From an uncultured Prochlorococcus sp. (lineage in GTDB: Bacteria > Cyanobacteriota > Cyanobacteriia > PCC-6307 > Cyanobiaceae): a DNA stretch of 64,000 nucleotides. Location: positions 44,409 to 108,408 of the forward strand of contig NZ_CACOFR010000005.1 of NCBI RefSeq assembly GCF_902626525.1, in the 5' to 3' direction. Positions 18,443-27,904 of this stretch are shown here, piece after piece. Within the stretch, counting starts at the first letter, position 1; each line of letters starts with the position of its first letter. The notes below the pieces were generated by a model that did not search any database, was not told the DNA's origin, and was given only the letters and a program-made list of their open reading frames with translations. The translations under genes and the position numbers were made by a program.

Positions 18443-18679
18443 ATGTCAGATTCTATTCCAAAGAAACCTCTCAAGAAGGGAAGCTTAGTTTTTGTAGATA
18501 GAGAAATATATATAAAAAGTATTGAGGCGCTTGCAAGTGATGATGATTTACCTAATTATGTTTTTGAAGGTCCTGGAGAGATTCTTGCGGTCAAAGAGGA
18601 ATATGCTCAGGTCCGATGGCGTAGACCTGTTCCAGATGTTTGGTTTAAATTAGACCAACTTAAAGAATATATTCAGTAG
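18443..18679 (+). CDS. ndhO: NAD(P)H-quinone oxidoreductase (NDH-1) subunit O
   Basis: A 78-residue subunit specific to cyanobacterial and chloroplast NDH-1, the complex for cyclic electron flow and respiration. Seen: KKGSLVFVDREIY, FEGPGEILAVKEEYAQVRW, then PVPDVWFKLDQLKEY, the hallmark NdhO C-terminus. In known structures NdhO is a small stroma/cytoplasm-side subunit. It is monocistronic, ending 9 bases from the convergent J-domain gene. Confidence 0.95.
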   Translation: MSDSIPKKPLKKGSLVFVDREIYIKSIEALASDDDLPNYVFEGPGEILAVKEEYAQVRWRRPVPDVWFKLDQLKEYIQ

Positions 18680-18688
18680 AATTTTTAT

Positions 18689-19366
18689 TTAAAAATTTTT
18701 ATTTTTTTTCTCTAAAGCCATTTTTGATTGAATTCTTTTTGCTTCTTTTATCATTTCCTTACCATCAAATAAGTAATCATCTACATATCCTTGTGTATAT
18801 CTATCGAGCTCTGATAGTGCATCTTTTACTTGTGAAAAACAATGATAAAGATCTAATCCTAAAGCTGAAATAGAATTTGGTACTAATTTCTTAAAATAAA
18901 TCTTATCAACTTTTTCTATTTTCTTTTGTGAAATGCTTATGTAACTGCAAAAATTTTCCATTAATTGTTCATCATAAGGATCTGCAGATAATTCTTTTAT
19001 TTCATTATTCAAAGGCTTAATTATTTGGCTAATTAATCTATTAATCGGATTGTAAATTTCTTTAATCCATATCTCAACTTCTTTATCTTTAATTGATGAA
19101 TTATATTTCTTTGAATTAAAATTTTCTTCCCAATTTTGATTTAATGAATCAAATGAGGCATTTGAAGAGAAAATTTTTCTATCATATTTTTCTTTTTTTA
19201 TAGGGTCATTGAGAGTCTCCCAGGCATTTTGTATGGCAAGAAATTGTTCTTTGTCCCCCCCTGCATCAGGATGATGTTGCTTAACTAATGAACGATATGA
19301 AGATTTAATTTCACTCTTGGTCGCATTTTTTTTGAGGCCTAATTCTTCATAAAAATTTTTTTTCAT
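18689..19366 (-). CDS. J-domain (DnaJ-like) protein
   Basis: A 225-residue protein with an N-terminal J domain (residues about 3-65: FYEELGLKKNATKSEIKSSY, HPD at 32-34, then the conserved K-E-Q-F-L-A-I-Q-N-A-W-E-T-L-N-D helix). J domains stimulate Hsp70 ATPase. The rest is helical, acidic and shows no G/F or zinc-finger region, so it is not a classical DnaJ but a type III co-chaperone, with an unknown client. It is 14 bases downstream of cysK on the same strand. Confidence 0.88.
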   Translation of the reverse strand: MKKNFYEELGLKKNATKSEIKSSYRSLVKQHHPDAGGDKEQFLAIQNAWETLNDPIKKEKYDRKIFSSNASFDSLNQNWEENFNSKKYNSSIKDKEVEIWIKEIYNPINRLISQIIKPLNNEIKELSADPYDEQLMENFCSYISISQKKIEKVDKIYFKKLVPNSISALGLDLYHCFSQVKDALSELDRYTQGYVDDYLFDGKEMIKEAKRIQSKMALEKKNKNF

Positions 19367-19380
19367 TTTAAAATTGTTGA

Positions 19381-20349
19381 TTAAAGATAACCATCTTTTC
19401 TTGCTTGAATTGAAGTATTCGATTCAAACATTGCTGTTGATAAATATCTTTCACCAAAACTTGGAAGAATTACTATTAATCTTTTATTCATTAGTTCTTT
19501 TCTTTCTCCGATTTTTATAGTTGCTGCTAATGCAGCTCCGCTGCTTATACCTGATAAAAGGCCTTCCAATCTAGCTAATAGACGCCCATAATAAAACGCT
19601 TCATCGTCATCTATTTTTATAGTTTCATCTATTAATTTAGTATTTAGTACTTTCGGTACGAAACCTGCTCCAATGCCTTGAATCGCGTGCGATCCTGCTG
19701 GTTCTCCAGAAATTACAGCACTTTTTTTTGGCTCTACAGCATAAATTTTGCAATTTGGATTAACTTTTTTTAAAAAACGTGCGCAACCTGTAATTGTTCC
19801 TCCTGTGCCTACTCCTGTAACTAGTCCATCTAAATTATTATTTGACTGAATCCATATTTCTTGCGCCGTTGTTCTTTCATGAATATCGGGATTAGCAAAG
19901 TTTTCAAATTGATTAAATTGATAGCTATTCGAAATGCTTGAAGATAACTCATTAGCTAGATCTAATGCTCCTTTCATTCCTTCTTTCCCTGGTGTTAGCT
20001 GTAATTCGGCGCCATATGCTCTCAACATTGCCCTTCTTTCTATACTCATAGTATCAGGCATAGTTAATATCAATTTATATCCTTTTGCTGCAGCAACCAT
20101 TGCTAATGCGATGCCAGTATTTCCACTTGTTGCTTCAATTAATGTTGTTTTATCTGGAGTTATCAATCCTCTTTCTTCGGCATTGCATAACATTGAATAA
20201 GCAATTCGATCTTTAACAGAGGCCGATGGATTGAAACTTTCGAGCTTGGCTATTATTTCGGGATAACAATTAAAGTACTTTCTAATTCGATTTAATTTGA
20301 CTAATGGGGTATTTCCAACTAGAGAAGTGATATCATTCGCTATTTCCAT
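19381..20349 (-). CDS. cysK: Cysteine synthase A (O-acetylserine sulfhydrylase)
   Basis: A 322-residue PLP enzyme that makes cysteine from O-acetylserine and sulfide. PLP lysine K46 lies in NPSASVKDRIA, the substrate loop TSGNTGI at residues 74-80, the phosphate-binding GTGGTITG near residue 180 and SGISSGAALAA near 268. Length is normal. It is divergent from the UPF0367 gene across a 152-base gap containing a long AT palindrome. Confidence 0.95.
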   Translation of the reverse strand: MEIANDITSLVGNTPLVKLNRIRKYFNCYPEIIAKLESFNPSASVKDRIAYSMLCNAEERGLITPDKTTLIEATSGNTGIALAMVAAAKGYKLILTMPDTMSIERRAMLRAYGAELQLTPGKEGMKGALDLANELSSSISNSYQFNQFENFANPDIHERTTAQEIWIQSNNNLDGLVTGVGTGGTITGCARFLKKVNPNCKIYAVEPKKSAVISGEPAGSHAIQGIGAGFVPKVLNTKLIDETIKIDDDEAFYYGRLLARLEGLLSGISSGAALAATIKIGERKELMNKRLIVILPSFGERYLSTAMFESNTSIQARKDGYL

Positions 20350-20374
20350 GAAATTATTATTAAAATTTTAAAAT

Positions 20375-20398
20375 TAATTATTATATATATAATAATTA
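20375..20398. repeat. 24-bp perfect A/T palindrome between cysK and the UPF0367 gene
   Basis: Bases 20375-20398 read identically on both strands (12-base arms, no spacer, only A and T). It lies 26 bases upstream of the cysK start. It could be a binding site for a dimeric regulator, or part of a cruciform or promoter; its pure A/T composition also makes chance origin possible in this A+T-rich DNA. Confidence 0.6.
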
Positions 20399-20501
20399 TA
20401 TTTAAATATCTTTTATATGATTTTCTCAAAAGAATTTAATTTAAAATAACTTTCTTAGGAAGAAAATTTATTATTATAAAAAGAGTTTTGATAATTATTT
20501 T

Positions 20502-20774
20502 ATGTATTCGCTTGAACTAAGTCTCAGATATTCTCCTTTTCCTCTCTCAATTCAGAAGAAAGAATTAGAGGATGTTAAAAGAATTTATGATGAAATAAAA
20601 AATCATATGAATGAAACTGTAGGAACTTCAAAATTGATTGAATTAAGTTGTGACAAAGTGCAAGATAAATTAATTTCTGTCAGAGCTCAAGAAATTACCT
20701 CTGTGCAGATATATGAAAAATCATCAGTAGCAGGAGGAGCTAAAAGGCCAGGATTTTCTCTAAATATAGATTGA
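20502..20774 (+). CDS. UPF0367 family protein
   Basis: A 90-residue protein conserved in marine picocyanobacteria and other cyanobacteria (UPF0367). It begins MYSLELSLRYSPFPLSIQ, has SKLIELSCDK in the middle and ends SSVAGGAKRPGFSL. Function is unknown. It is probably cytosolic, as no hydrophobic helix is seen. The downstream ABC ATPase starts 8 bases after its stop, so they form a short operon. Confidence 0.85.
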   Translation: MYSLELSLRYSPFPLSIQKKELEDVKRIYDEIKNHMNETVGTSKLIELSCDKVQDKLISVRAQEITSVQIYEKSSVAGGAKRPGFSLNID

Positions 20775-20782
20775 TAGCATTA

Positions 20783-21457
20783 ATGAGTGATTCTTTTGAA
20801 AATGAAATACCTCATATTAATTTTAAAGATGTCTCTTTTTCATATCCTGGGAAAAAAGAAAATTTAATTTTTAAATGTAATCTATCAATCAAAAAAACTG
20901 GATTGTGGATGGTAATTGGTAAAAATGGAAGCGGAAAAAGTACTCTATTAAAATTAATAAATGGAATAATTAAACCTAATAATGGAATCGTTAATTCTAA
21001 AGCAAATATTGGTATGGTATTTCAAAACCCTGATCACCAGATATTGATGCCAAACTGTAGGAGCGAACTCATGATAAATATTAATCAAAACATAAGTGAT
21101 TATGAAATTAGAAAAAGAATTGAATATGTGCTTGATCAGGTTGGACTAACTGGTTTTGAAAAAAGGCCAATTTATACTTTAAGCGGAGGACAAAAACAAC
21201 GCTTAACTATCGCGTGCGCTCTTATAAGTAATAGAAATTTTATCCTTTTGGATGAGCCTACAGCGTTACTAGATAAAACCAGCCAATTAAAAGTTTTAAA
21301 AATTATTAAAAATCTTACAAATGACCATAAAAAACCTTTGTCCGCTTTGTGGATTACTCATCGTTATGAAGAATTAACTTACGCTGATGCAGTAGCAGAG
21401 CTCAAAAATGGTTTTTTATCTAGTTGGCAAGAACCGTCAAAATTTCAATATAATTAA
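20783..21457 (+). CDS. ABC transporter ATP-binding protein (CbiO/EcfA-like)
   Basis: A 224-residue ATPase from ATG 20783. Walker A GKNGSGKST (46-54), Q-loop at Q81 in MVFQNPDHQ, signature LSGGQKQR (133-140), Walker B ILLDEPTA (about 154-161) and the switch histidine in WITHRYEEL are all present. The FQNPDHQI and RYEELTYADAVAEL segments resemble the CbiO/EcfA energy-coupling branch; the transported substrate and membrane partner are not encoded nearby. An upstream in-frame TTG at 20771 would overlap UPF0367; ATG is preferred. Confidence 0.85.
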   Translation: MSDSFENEIPHINFKDVSFSYPGKKENLIFKCNLSIKKTGLWMVIGKNGSGKSTLLKLINGIIKPNNGIVNSKANIGMVFQNPDHQILMPNCRSELMININQNISDYEIRKRIEYVLDQVGLTGFEKRPIYTLSGGQKQRLTIACALISNRNFILLDEPTALLDKTSQLKVLKIIKNLTNDHKKPLSALWITHRYEELTYADAVAELKNGFLSSWQEPSKFQYN

Positions 21458-21506
21458 TATTTTTACTTGTCATAAGGCACTTTAAAGAGGTAAATTCATT
21501 TTATAT

Positions 21507-21567
<61 letters not shown>

Positions 21568-21578
<11 letters not shown>

Positions 21579-21751
21579 TTTTATTCAAACATCAGTAGTA
21601 ATCAAGAGACTCCATTCGGGGTCTTTTTTTTTGCAAGCACTAGAACTTTCAAAATTTAGAACGTCACCCGACCTCAGGATACCTCAAAAAAAAGATAAGA
21701 AATGGGTTTTTTTATGGGTTATAGCTCTTTTCAAAAATGTGTTTTTTTATG
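21568..21751 (+). repeat. Left boundary direct repeat (attL-like), overlapping the tRNA-Asn 3' end
   Basis: The last bases of tRNA-Asn and the following ~170 bases recur in degenerate form at 29366-29538. Shared blocks in the same order are GGGAGTTTTATTCAAA, a terminator hairpin, GCACTA-AACTTTCAAAATTTA, CCTCAG-ATAC, and a pair of ATGGGTTTTTTTATGGG motifs spaced about 35 bases apart. A direct repeat of a tRNA 3' end around a block of accessory genes is the usual footprint of site-specific integration. Confidence 0.75.
21607..21632 (+). terminator. Rho-independent terminator after tRNA-Asn
   Basis: Stem AGACTCC / GGGGTCT (7 bp with one G-T pair), loop ATTC, then a run of nine T. It lies 28 bases past the tRNA and belongs to the repeated boundary; a variant with a changed stem pair but the same fold is at 29405-29426. 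Confidence 0.85.
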
Positions 21752-21834
21752 CAACGTTTTGAATTCTAGTAGTTGATATTTAATCTAAATCGAAAAGCAA
21801 CAGCCTCCTTTTTTCTGGCTAAAAAATAGAAAAA

Positions 21835-24800
21835 CTAACTTGCTACTAATTCCTCTCCAAGAGTTTCTGCTTGTTGAAGGACAGTTTCAACTGCAGCAAT
21901 TTGTTCATCTGGCGGATACTTATATCTTTTCAAAAGGGTTTTGATTTTGAGTCTCAGTTTTGCTCTAACATTTTCTTTATATTGCCAATCAATATTTGCA
22001 TCTTTTCTCATAATTTCTGCAAGTTCTTTTGCCATATTTGCAAGAACTTCTTCTTTCATTAGTTCATTTGCAGAGGGATTATCTGCAAGAGCATCATAAA
22101 AAGATTGTTCTGCGGAAGATAAACCTAATGCAATTCCACGTTCTAAATCTTCTCGGAATTTTTTTGCCATTGCTATAAGTTCTTCTATAACTTGTGCTGC
22201 TTCTATTGCTCTATTTTTATATTTATTCAATGATGCTGAAAGCATTTCACTAAAGTTTTTTTGTTTGACTACATTTGTTCTGAATTTACTTTTCACTTCA
22301 TCATTCAGTAGTTTCTGGAGCAACTCAACTGCTAAATTTTTTTGAGGGATCTTACTTACTTCTGATAAAAATTCATCTGACATGATACTTATATCTGGAT
22401 TCTTCAGACCAGCTACTTTGAATACGTCAGTTATGCCATTAGAGACTAAAGATTCAGATAGAAGTTGTTGTAATTCAAATCCGTAATCTTTAGGTGGACT
22501 TCCTGCAATATCTCCTTTTATAAGCATTGCTCTTATTGCTTGTAGGAATGCTATTTCAGGACTATGTTCTATTGCTGCATCAGTTGTTCCACATAGTGCA
22601 AATGCTTTGGTGATTTTTAGAACTGTATCGCAATATCTTTGTTTCCCATCATCTATTTCTAGAATGTGATCAAGACAATTTGGAATAATTTCTAATGCTT
22701 TTCCTTTCTCTCTAAAGTGCATCCATTCAACTGGATGCAGTAAATCTTTTGCGATCTGTATTTGTTCGAGAAGTATACGAACTGCTTCACTTGTATCAAG
22801 AGTTGGTTTTCCTGTTCCGTTTGCTGCTGTGTAAGTAGCGAGTGCTTCTTTTAGTTGTGGAGCAATACCTATGTAATCAACAATCAATCCACCTGGTTTA
22901 TCCTTGAAAACTCTATTGACTCTTGCAATTGCTTGAGCAAGATTTGCTCCTTTCATTGGTTTGTCTACGTACATAGTTGCTAAACAAGGTGCATCAAAAC
23001 CTGTCAACCACATATCTCTTACAAGAACCATTTTGAGTGGATCATTTGGATCTTTGAATCTGTTTTCTAAATCCTTTTTTTGTTGTTTGTTTGTGTGATG
23101 AGGTTGAAGAAGTTTCGACTCCGATGCAGATGCGGTCATAACAACTTTTACAGAACCTTTCATGTGATCTTCATCTTTCCATTCTGGTTTGAGTGAGACT
23201 ATCTCGTTGTAAAGACGTGCACAGATTTCTCTGCTCATTCCAACAATCAGTGCTTTTCCAGGTTGTGTTTTAGATCTTTGTTCATAGTGGGAAATTAGAT
23301 CTTTGGCTACTTGTTTCAGTCGAGGTTCTGCTCCTACTAAAGCTTCTAATGCTGCCCATCTGCTTTTTGCTTTTTCAGTAGAAGAAATATCATCTTCATC
23401 TTCAAATATTTCATCAAACTTACTATCTAAAGTCGGAGTACTACTTTCTTTGAGTTTTAGTTTTGCCAATCTTGACTCGTAATAAATCGGAACTGTTGCC
23501 CCATCATCTACTGCTTGCTGAATGTCATAAACAGAAACGTAATGACCAAAGACTGCCTGAGTATCTCTGTCATCTTGAGAAATTGGAGTTCCTGTAAAGG
23601 CTAAGAAAGTTGCGTTTGGAAGAGCATCTCTAAGTCCTTTTGCTAATCCATATTTCACTTCTCCTGTCTTTGAATCAATTCTTCCTTTGAAACCATATTG
23701 AGTTCGATGTGCTTCATCACAAATAACCACAATATTTTTTCTATCAGTCAATGCAGGGAATTTTTCTTCATCCTTTTCTGTTGCAAATTTTTGAATGGTT
23801 GTAAAAATAATTCCTCCACTAGGTCTGTTATCTAATAGATCTCTTAGATCTTTTCTTGATTCTGCTTGCTTAGGTTTCTCTCCTAATAAATCACCAGAAC
23901 CAGTAAATACACCAAATAACTGACCATCAAGATCTTGCCTGTCAGTAACCATCACTAAAGTTGGATTTTGAAGTCTTTTATCGGTTAGCAATTTTCCTGC
24001 AAGGCATGCCATTTCAATGCTTTTGCCTGCACCTTGGGTATGCCAAACTACTCCACCTTTGCGATCACCATCAGGTTTACTTGCTTCTATGACTCTTTCA
24101 ACTGCTGTATTTACAGCATGAAACTGATGATAAGCAGCAATCTTTTTGATAATTTCTTTTTCTTCTTCGAAGACACAGAATGAACGTATGAAATCTAATA
24201 ATCTTTTTTTATCGAATAATCCTCTAACTAAAGTTTCTAGTTGTTTGAACTTTCCAAGTGGATCCAAATCTTGTTCTTTTTCAATAACTCTCCATTGCTG
24301 GAATCTTTCTTCATTCGCAGAAATTGATCCTACTTTTGCATAAGTTCCATCACTAATTACTAATAGAACATTGGGAGTAAATAAATCAGGAATATCTACT
24401 TTATAAGTTCTTAGTTGGTTGAAAGCATCCCAAATATCAGTTTTTGCATTTGCTGGATTCTTGAGTTCAATTACAGCTATTGGGAGACCATTTATATAAA
24501 TAACAACATCTGGTCTTCGATTATTTTTTGGACCATGAATTGCTAATTGGTTGACTACTAACCAATCATTGTTATCAGGATTATCAAAATCAATTATCTT
24601 TAGGCGGATTCCAATTTCTTGGTTACCTTCTATGTATGTAATAGGAAGTCCTTTGGTCATTAATATATGAAACTGACGATTAGATGCAACTAATCCAGGA
24701 ATATTAGAATTCGTAATTTGAAGAACTGCTGCATCAATAGTTTTTGTTGGAACTTTAGGATTTAGTCTGATTAGTGCTGATTTCAAACGCTCTAATAGAA

Positions 24801-24936
24801 AGACTTGTCTCAGATCATCTCTCTCTGGAGATCTCCCATCTGGTGCAATATCTGGACCATGAGCATATTGATATCCAAGATCTACAAACCATTCAAGTGA
24901 ATTATTTTCTAAAAGTTCTTCATTTATCAAGGACAT
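21835..24936 (-). CDS. hsdR: Type I restriction enzyme, HsdR endonuclease/translocase subunit
   Basis: A 1033-residue restriction subunit. The N-terminal nuclease domain has the PD...ExK core (RPDVVIY at about 141-147, IELK at 156-159). The SF2 helicase motor has Walker A TQGAGKS (300-306), TDRQDLDGQ (331-339), DEAH (407-410), FTGTPIS and the motif VI-like QAIARVNRVF. The C-terminal domain is helical and contacts the methylase. With HsdM and HsdS it cleaves DNA away from unmodified sites. Its ATG overlaps the hsdS stop by one base (TAATG), so hsdM-hsdS-hsdR is one operon. No frameshift or missing motif is seen; it looks functional. Confidence 0.96.
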   Translation of the reverse strand: MSLINEELLENNSLEWFVDLGYQYAHGPDIAPDGRSPERDDLRQVFLLERLKSALIRLNPKVPTKTIDAAVLQITNSNIPGLVASNRQFHILMTKGLPITYIEGNQEIGIRLKIIDFDNPDNNDWLVVNQLAIHGPKNNRRPDVVIYINGLPIAVIELKNPANAKTDIWDAFNQLRTYKVDIPDLFTPNVLLVISDGTYAKVGSISANEERFQQWRVIEKEQDLDPLGKFKQLETLVRGLFDKKRLLDFIRSFCVFEEEKEIIKKIAAYHQFHAVNTAVERVIEASKPDGDRKGGVVWHTQGAGKSIEMACLAGKLLTDKRLQNPTLVMVTDRQDLDGQLFGVFTGSGDLLGEKPKQAESRKDLRDLLDNRPSGGIIFTTIQKFATEKDEEKFPALTDRKNIVVICDEAHRTQYGFKGRIDSKTGEVKYGLAKGLRDALPNATFLAFTGTPISQDDRDTQAVFGHYVSVYDIQQAVDDGATVPIYYESRLAKLKLKESSTPTLDSKFDEIFEDEDDISSTEKAKSRWAALEALVGAEPRLKQVAKDLISHYEQRSKTQPGKALIVGMSREICARLYNEIVSLKPEWKDEDHMKGSVKVVMTASASESKLLQPHHTNKQQKKDLENRFKDPNDPLKMVLVRDMWLTGFDAPCLATMYVDKPMKGANLAQAIARVNRVFKDKPGGLIVDYIGIAPQLKEALATYTAANGTGKPTLDTSEAVRILLEQIQIAKDLLHPVEWMHFREKGKALEIIPNCLDHILEIDDGKQRYCDTVLKITKAFALCGTTDAAIEHSPEIAFLQAIRAMLIKGDIAGSPPKDYGFELQQLLSESLVSNGITDVFKVAGLKNPDISIMSDEFLSEVSKIPQKNLAVELLQKLLNDEVKSKFRTNVVKQKNFSEMLSASLNKYKNRAIEAAQVIEELIAMAKKFREDLERGIALGLSSAEQSFYDALADNPSANELMKEEVLANMAKELAEIMRKDANIDWQYKENVRAKLRLKIKTLLKRYKYPPDEQIAAVETVLQQAETLGEELVAS

Positions 24937-26216
24937 TATATACCTGCCTCATCTAATATTTTTTCTGCATCAGAGACTCTTAGTGTTCCTGACATGAGTC
25001 TAGGTAGTATGGCATAAGTAATATCTTGAAGATATAGATTCTCTTCCCTAAGAAGAATTTGCCTTTTTAATAGTAAATCATAAAAATTATTGAAATAACT
25101 TATCAATGGACTAGATATAGGGGGAGTTACAACTGAGATACTCAAAAAATCCTCGATTGATAAAGTTTGTCTTACCGACCCTGATGACAGCACTTGTACA
25201 TTTTGATTGAAATAATCACGTTTGATGCTCATTATTGAGAACCAATGCCAACCTATATAAGGAGTTATAACGATATAAATAGGTGAAACTGCACCAAGAT
25301 AATCTTCATAATGAAGTCCAATAGATCCGATATTTATTCTTGATGGGTTATAAGCTATATCGTATTTTTCGATAGCGATGTATTTAGCGATATTTTTACT
25401 ATGAACTTTTTTTGTAAAATACTCTTCTGAAGTTACTAATTCACCAGAATTTACAGCGGAAAGAACAGTCGCTTTTCTTTGCCCAACTCTCTCTTTTTTT
25501 TGAGTCATGAATTTATGGAATGGTGAATACGACCAACCCTTTGGAATTCTGCCTAATTCAGAATCTTCAAATGAAACTGGAAATAAATCGCTTATCTCAT
25601 CTGGTAGACCTGTTGAATGATTTTTTGCTTTTGCTCTAACGGGCTCAAAATTTACAAACCACGATTTGAAAACTGCTTCAGAAATTTCTTCAAGTGTCTC
25701 AGAAGTTTTTTTGTTTAGTTCAATCTTTTCATCAAGAGTTCCAAGAATTTGAGCTATCTTCTCTTGAATATCCATTTTTGGAAGTGGGACTTCAAATTTA
25801 GATAATTCTGAAATATAAAGATTTTTTTGTACACTTCCTTCAGCGAGTCTTTCAATATGAGGACGCCCATGGAGTAAACAATAAAAAAGGTATTTTGTAT
25901 TTACAATTTTTTCATTTGGTTTGATGTTGATTACTGCTCTATTCCCGCACATCCAATCTTTTAGAATTCCTACTCTTCCAATAGTTCCTGATTTGCTAAT
26001 TGCTAATGAATTTGGAGGAAATAAACAAGCACTTGATCCTGCGCTTTCAAACCCCTTTTCCGAAAGAGTTCTAGTTGTCGAATATACATTCGAATTATTC
26101 AAGTCAACAGCTCTCAACCACTTTATAGGACCATCAAAATAACTATTATTTGTTTGCTTTGGATTTACATAACCTTCTTGAAAATCAGCTATCTCAGATA
26201 ATTTTACACTTTTCAT
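24936..26216 (-). CDS. hsdS: Type I restriction-modification specificity subunit HsdS
   Basis: About 426 residues, the subunit that reads the bipartite target. Layout: TRD1 (KLSEIADFQEGYVNP onwards), central conserved helix (QEKIAQILGTLDEKIELNKK), FKSWFVNFEPVRAK, TRD2 (beginning GRIPKGWSYSPF), then the second conserved helix (LLLKRQILLREENLYLQDI). Both half-sites are present, so the recognition is probably intact. I start at ATG 26216, two bases past the hsdM stop; a TTG at 26234 would overlap hsdM. Confidence 0.94.
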   Translation of the reverse strand: MKSVKLSEIADFQEGYVNPKQTNNSYFDGPIKWLRAVDLNNSNVYSTTRTLSEKGFESAGSSACLFPPNSLAISKSGTIGRVGILKDWMCGNRAVINIKPNEKIVNTKYLFYCLLHGRPHIERLAEGSVQKNLYISELSKFEVPLPKMDIQEKIAQILGTLDEKIELNKKTSETLEEISEAVFKSWFVNFEPVRAKAKNHSTGLPDEISDLFPVSFEDSELGRIPKGWSYSPFHKFMTQKKERVGQRKATVLSAVNSGELVTSEEYFTKKVHSKNIAKYIAIEKYDIAYNPSRINIGSIGLHYEDYLGAVSPIYIVITPYIGWHWFSIMSIKRDYFNQNVQVLSSGSVRQTLSIEDFLSISVVTPPISSPLISYFNNFYDLLLKRQILLREENLYLQDITYAILPRLMSGTLRVSDAEKILDEAGI

Positions 26217-26217
26217 A

Positions 26218-27801
26218 TTAGATTTCGTATCCAATCTTTTTCATATTTTCTGCAATCTGCTTGTCTAAATCATTCCCTTTTCTTAGTTGTTCCTTGAGCA
26301 AAGCAGTTAGTCTCGACATTTTTTCATCAAAAGGTTCGCCATTATCATCTGTCTCTGGAAAACCAACATATCTTCCAGGAGTGAGAACAAATCCATTTTT
26401 TTCAATTTCATCAAATTTTGCTCCGTAGCAGAAACCAGCTACATTTTCATACTCCTTATCCTTTCGCCAAGAATTTACAGTATTAGCTATTTTAGAAATC
26501 TCATTATCTGAGAGGATTTTTTGTTTGCGATCCTTCATTGTTCCCATATTCCTTGCGTCGATGAACAAAGTCTTTCCTTTGCGATCTCTTCCTCTATACG
26601 TTTTATCATTAGATAAAAACCATATGCAAACTGGAATAGGAGTATTGAGAAATAATTGTTCTGGTAATGAAATCATTACTTCAACAACATCTTTTCTAAC
26701 CATTTCTTCTCGAATATTTCCTTCATTCCCTTTATTAGAGCTCATAGACCCATTAGCAAGAACTACTCCTGCTTGACCTCTTGGCTTCAACTTCCACAGC
26801 ATATGCTGTAACCACGCATAGTTAGCATTTCCGGCGGGTGGTCTGCCATAAATCCAACGAACATCATTCTCATATTTTTCTCCGCCCCAATCTGAAATAT
26901 TGAAAGGAGGATTTGCAAGAATATAATCGAATTTCTGATCTGGATGTTGATCTCTAGCAAAAGTATCTGCAGGTTCTTGACCTAAATCGCTCGCGAACCC
27001 ACGAATTGCCAAGTTCATTGCTGCCAATCGCCAAGTTGTTGGGTTACTTTCTTGCCCGTAAATCGAAATGTCATCTTTTCTTCCACCTTGCTCTTGTATA
27101 AATCTTTCACTCTGAACAAACATTCCGCCAGATCCACAACAAGGGTCGTAAACACGACCTTTATCGGGAGATAAAACTGCAACAAGAGTTTTTACTATGT
27201 GAGCAGGAGTATAAAATTGTCCGCCTTTTTTACCTTCAGCACTTGCAAATTGACCTAAGAAATATTCATATACTTCACCCAATACATCTCCTGCTTTTTG
27301 TCCTTCTCCAAAACCAATTGTTGAAATCAAATTTACTAATTCCCCCATTCGTCCAGGTTCTAATTGAGCAGCACCAAATCTCTTATCTAATTTTCCTCGA
27401 AGAGTTGGGTTTTCATTCTCAATCACAACTAATGCTTTATCAATGAGTTGTCCAATTTCAGGTTGTGGTGCTTTATCTCTAAGTGCTTCCCACCTTGCAT
27501 CTGCAGGAACCCAGAAAACATTTGCTTGAGTGTAATAATCTCTATCTTCTAATGCTTCTTGATGATCTTTTGGATCATCTCCAAGGTAATAATCTGACTC
27601 AGGATTACTTATCATTGCTAAAACCTTTTTCTGCTGTTCTTCAAAAGTATCGGAAATATATTTCAGAAATATCATCCCTAGAACAAGGTGCTTATATTCT
27701 GCAGCATCCATTTGAGCACGTAATTTATCTGCACTTGCCCAGAGAACTGCTTTGAAATCTTTTGGAGTATCTTCTTTCTTTTTAGGAATGACCAATAACA
27801 A
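26218..27801 (-). CDS. hsdM: Type I restriction-modification DNA methyltransferase HsdM
   Basis: A 527-residue N6-adenine methyltransferase. The N-terminal HsdM helical domain has KAVLWASADKLRAQMDAAEY and YKHLVLGMIFLKYISD. The catalytic core has the AdoMet motif DPCCGSGGMF (219-228) and catalytic NPPF (297-300). QFYTP (195-199), before motif I, is also typical. It starts at TTG 27801 with a second TTG at 27795; no ATG is near. First gene of the hsdM-hsdS-hsdR operon, divergent from the small operon at 27905. Confidence 0.95.
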   Translation of the reverse strand: MLLVIPKKKEDTPKDFKAVLWASADKLRAQMDAAEYKHLVLGMIFLKYISDTFEEQQKKVLAMISNPESDYYLGDDPKDHQEALEDRDYYTQANVFWVPADARWEALRDKAPQPEIGQLIDKALVVIENENPTLRGKLDKRFGAAQLEPGRMGELVNLISTIGFGEGQKAGDVLGEVYEYFLGQFASAEGKKGGQFYTPAHIVKTLVAVLSPDKGRVYDPCCGSGGMFVQSERFIQEQGGRKDDISIYGQESNPTTWRLAAMNLAIRGFASDLGQEPADTFARDQHPDQKFDYILANPPFNISDWGGEKYENDVRWIYGRPPAGNANYAWLQHMLWKLKPRGQAGVVLANGSMSSNKGNEGNIREEMVRKDVVEVMISLPEQLFLNTPIPVCIWFLSNDKTYRGRDRKGKTLFIDARNMGTMKDRKQKILSDNEISKIANTVNSWRKDKEYENVAGFCYGAKFDEIEKNGFVLTPGRYVGFPETDDNGEPFDEKMSRLTALLKEQLRKGNDLDKQIAENMKKIGYEI

Positions 27802-27904
27802 ATAATTGCTCTTATTTTATACCTAGTTTTTATTTTGTTTGATTCAATACTGACTTTATGACATGAGATTTGTTATTTTTCTAATTGAGTAATGAGTAAA
27901 TCTA

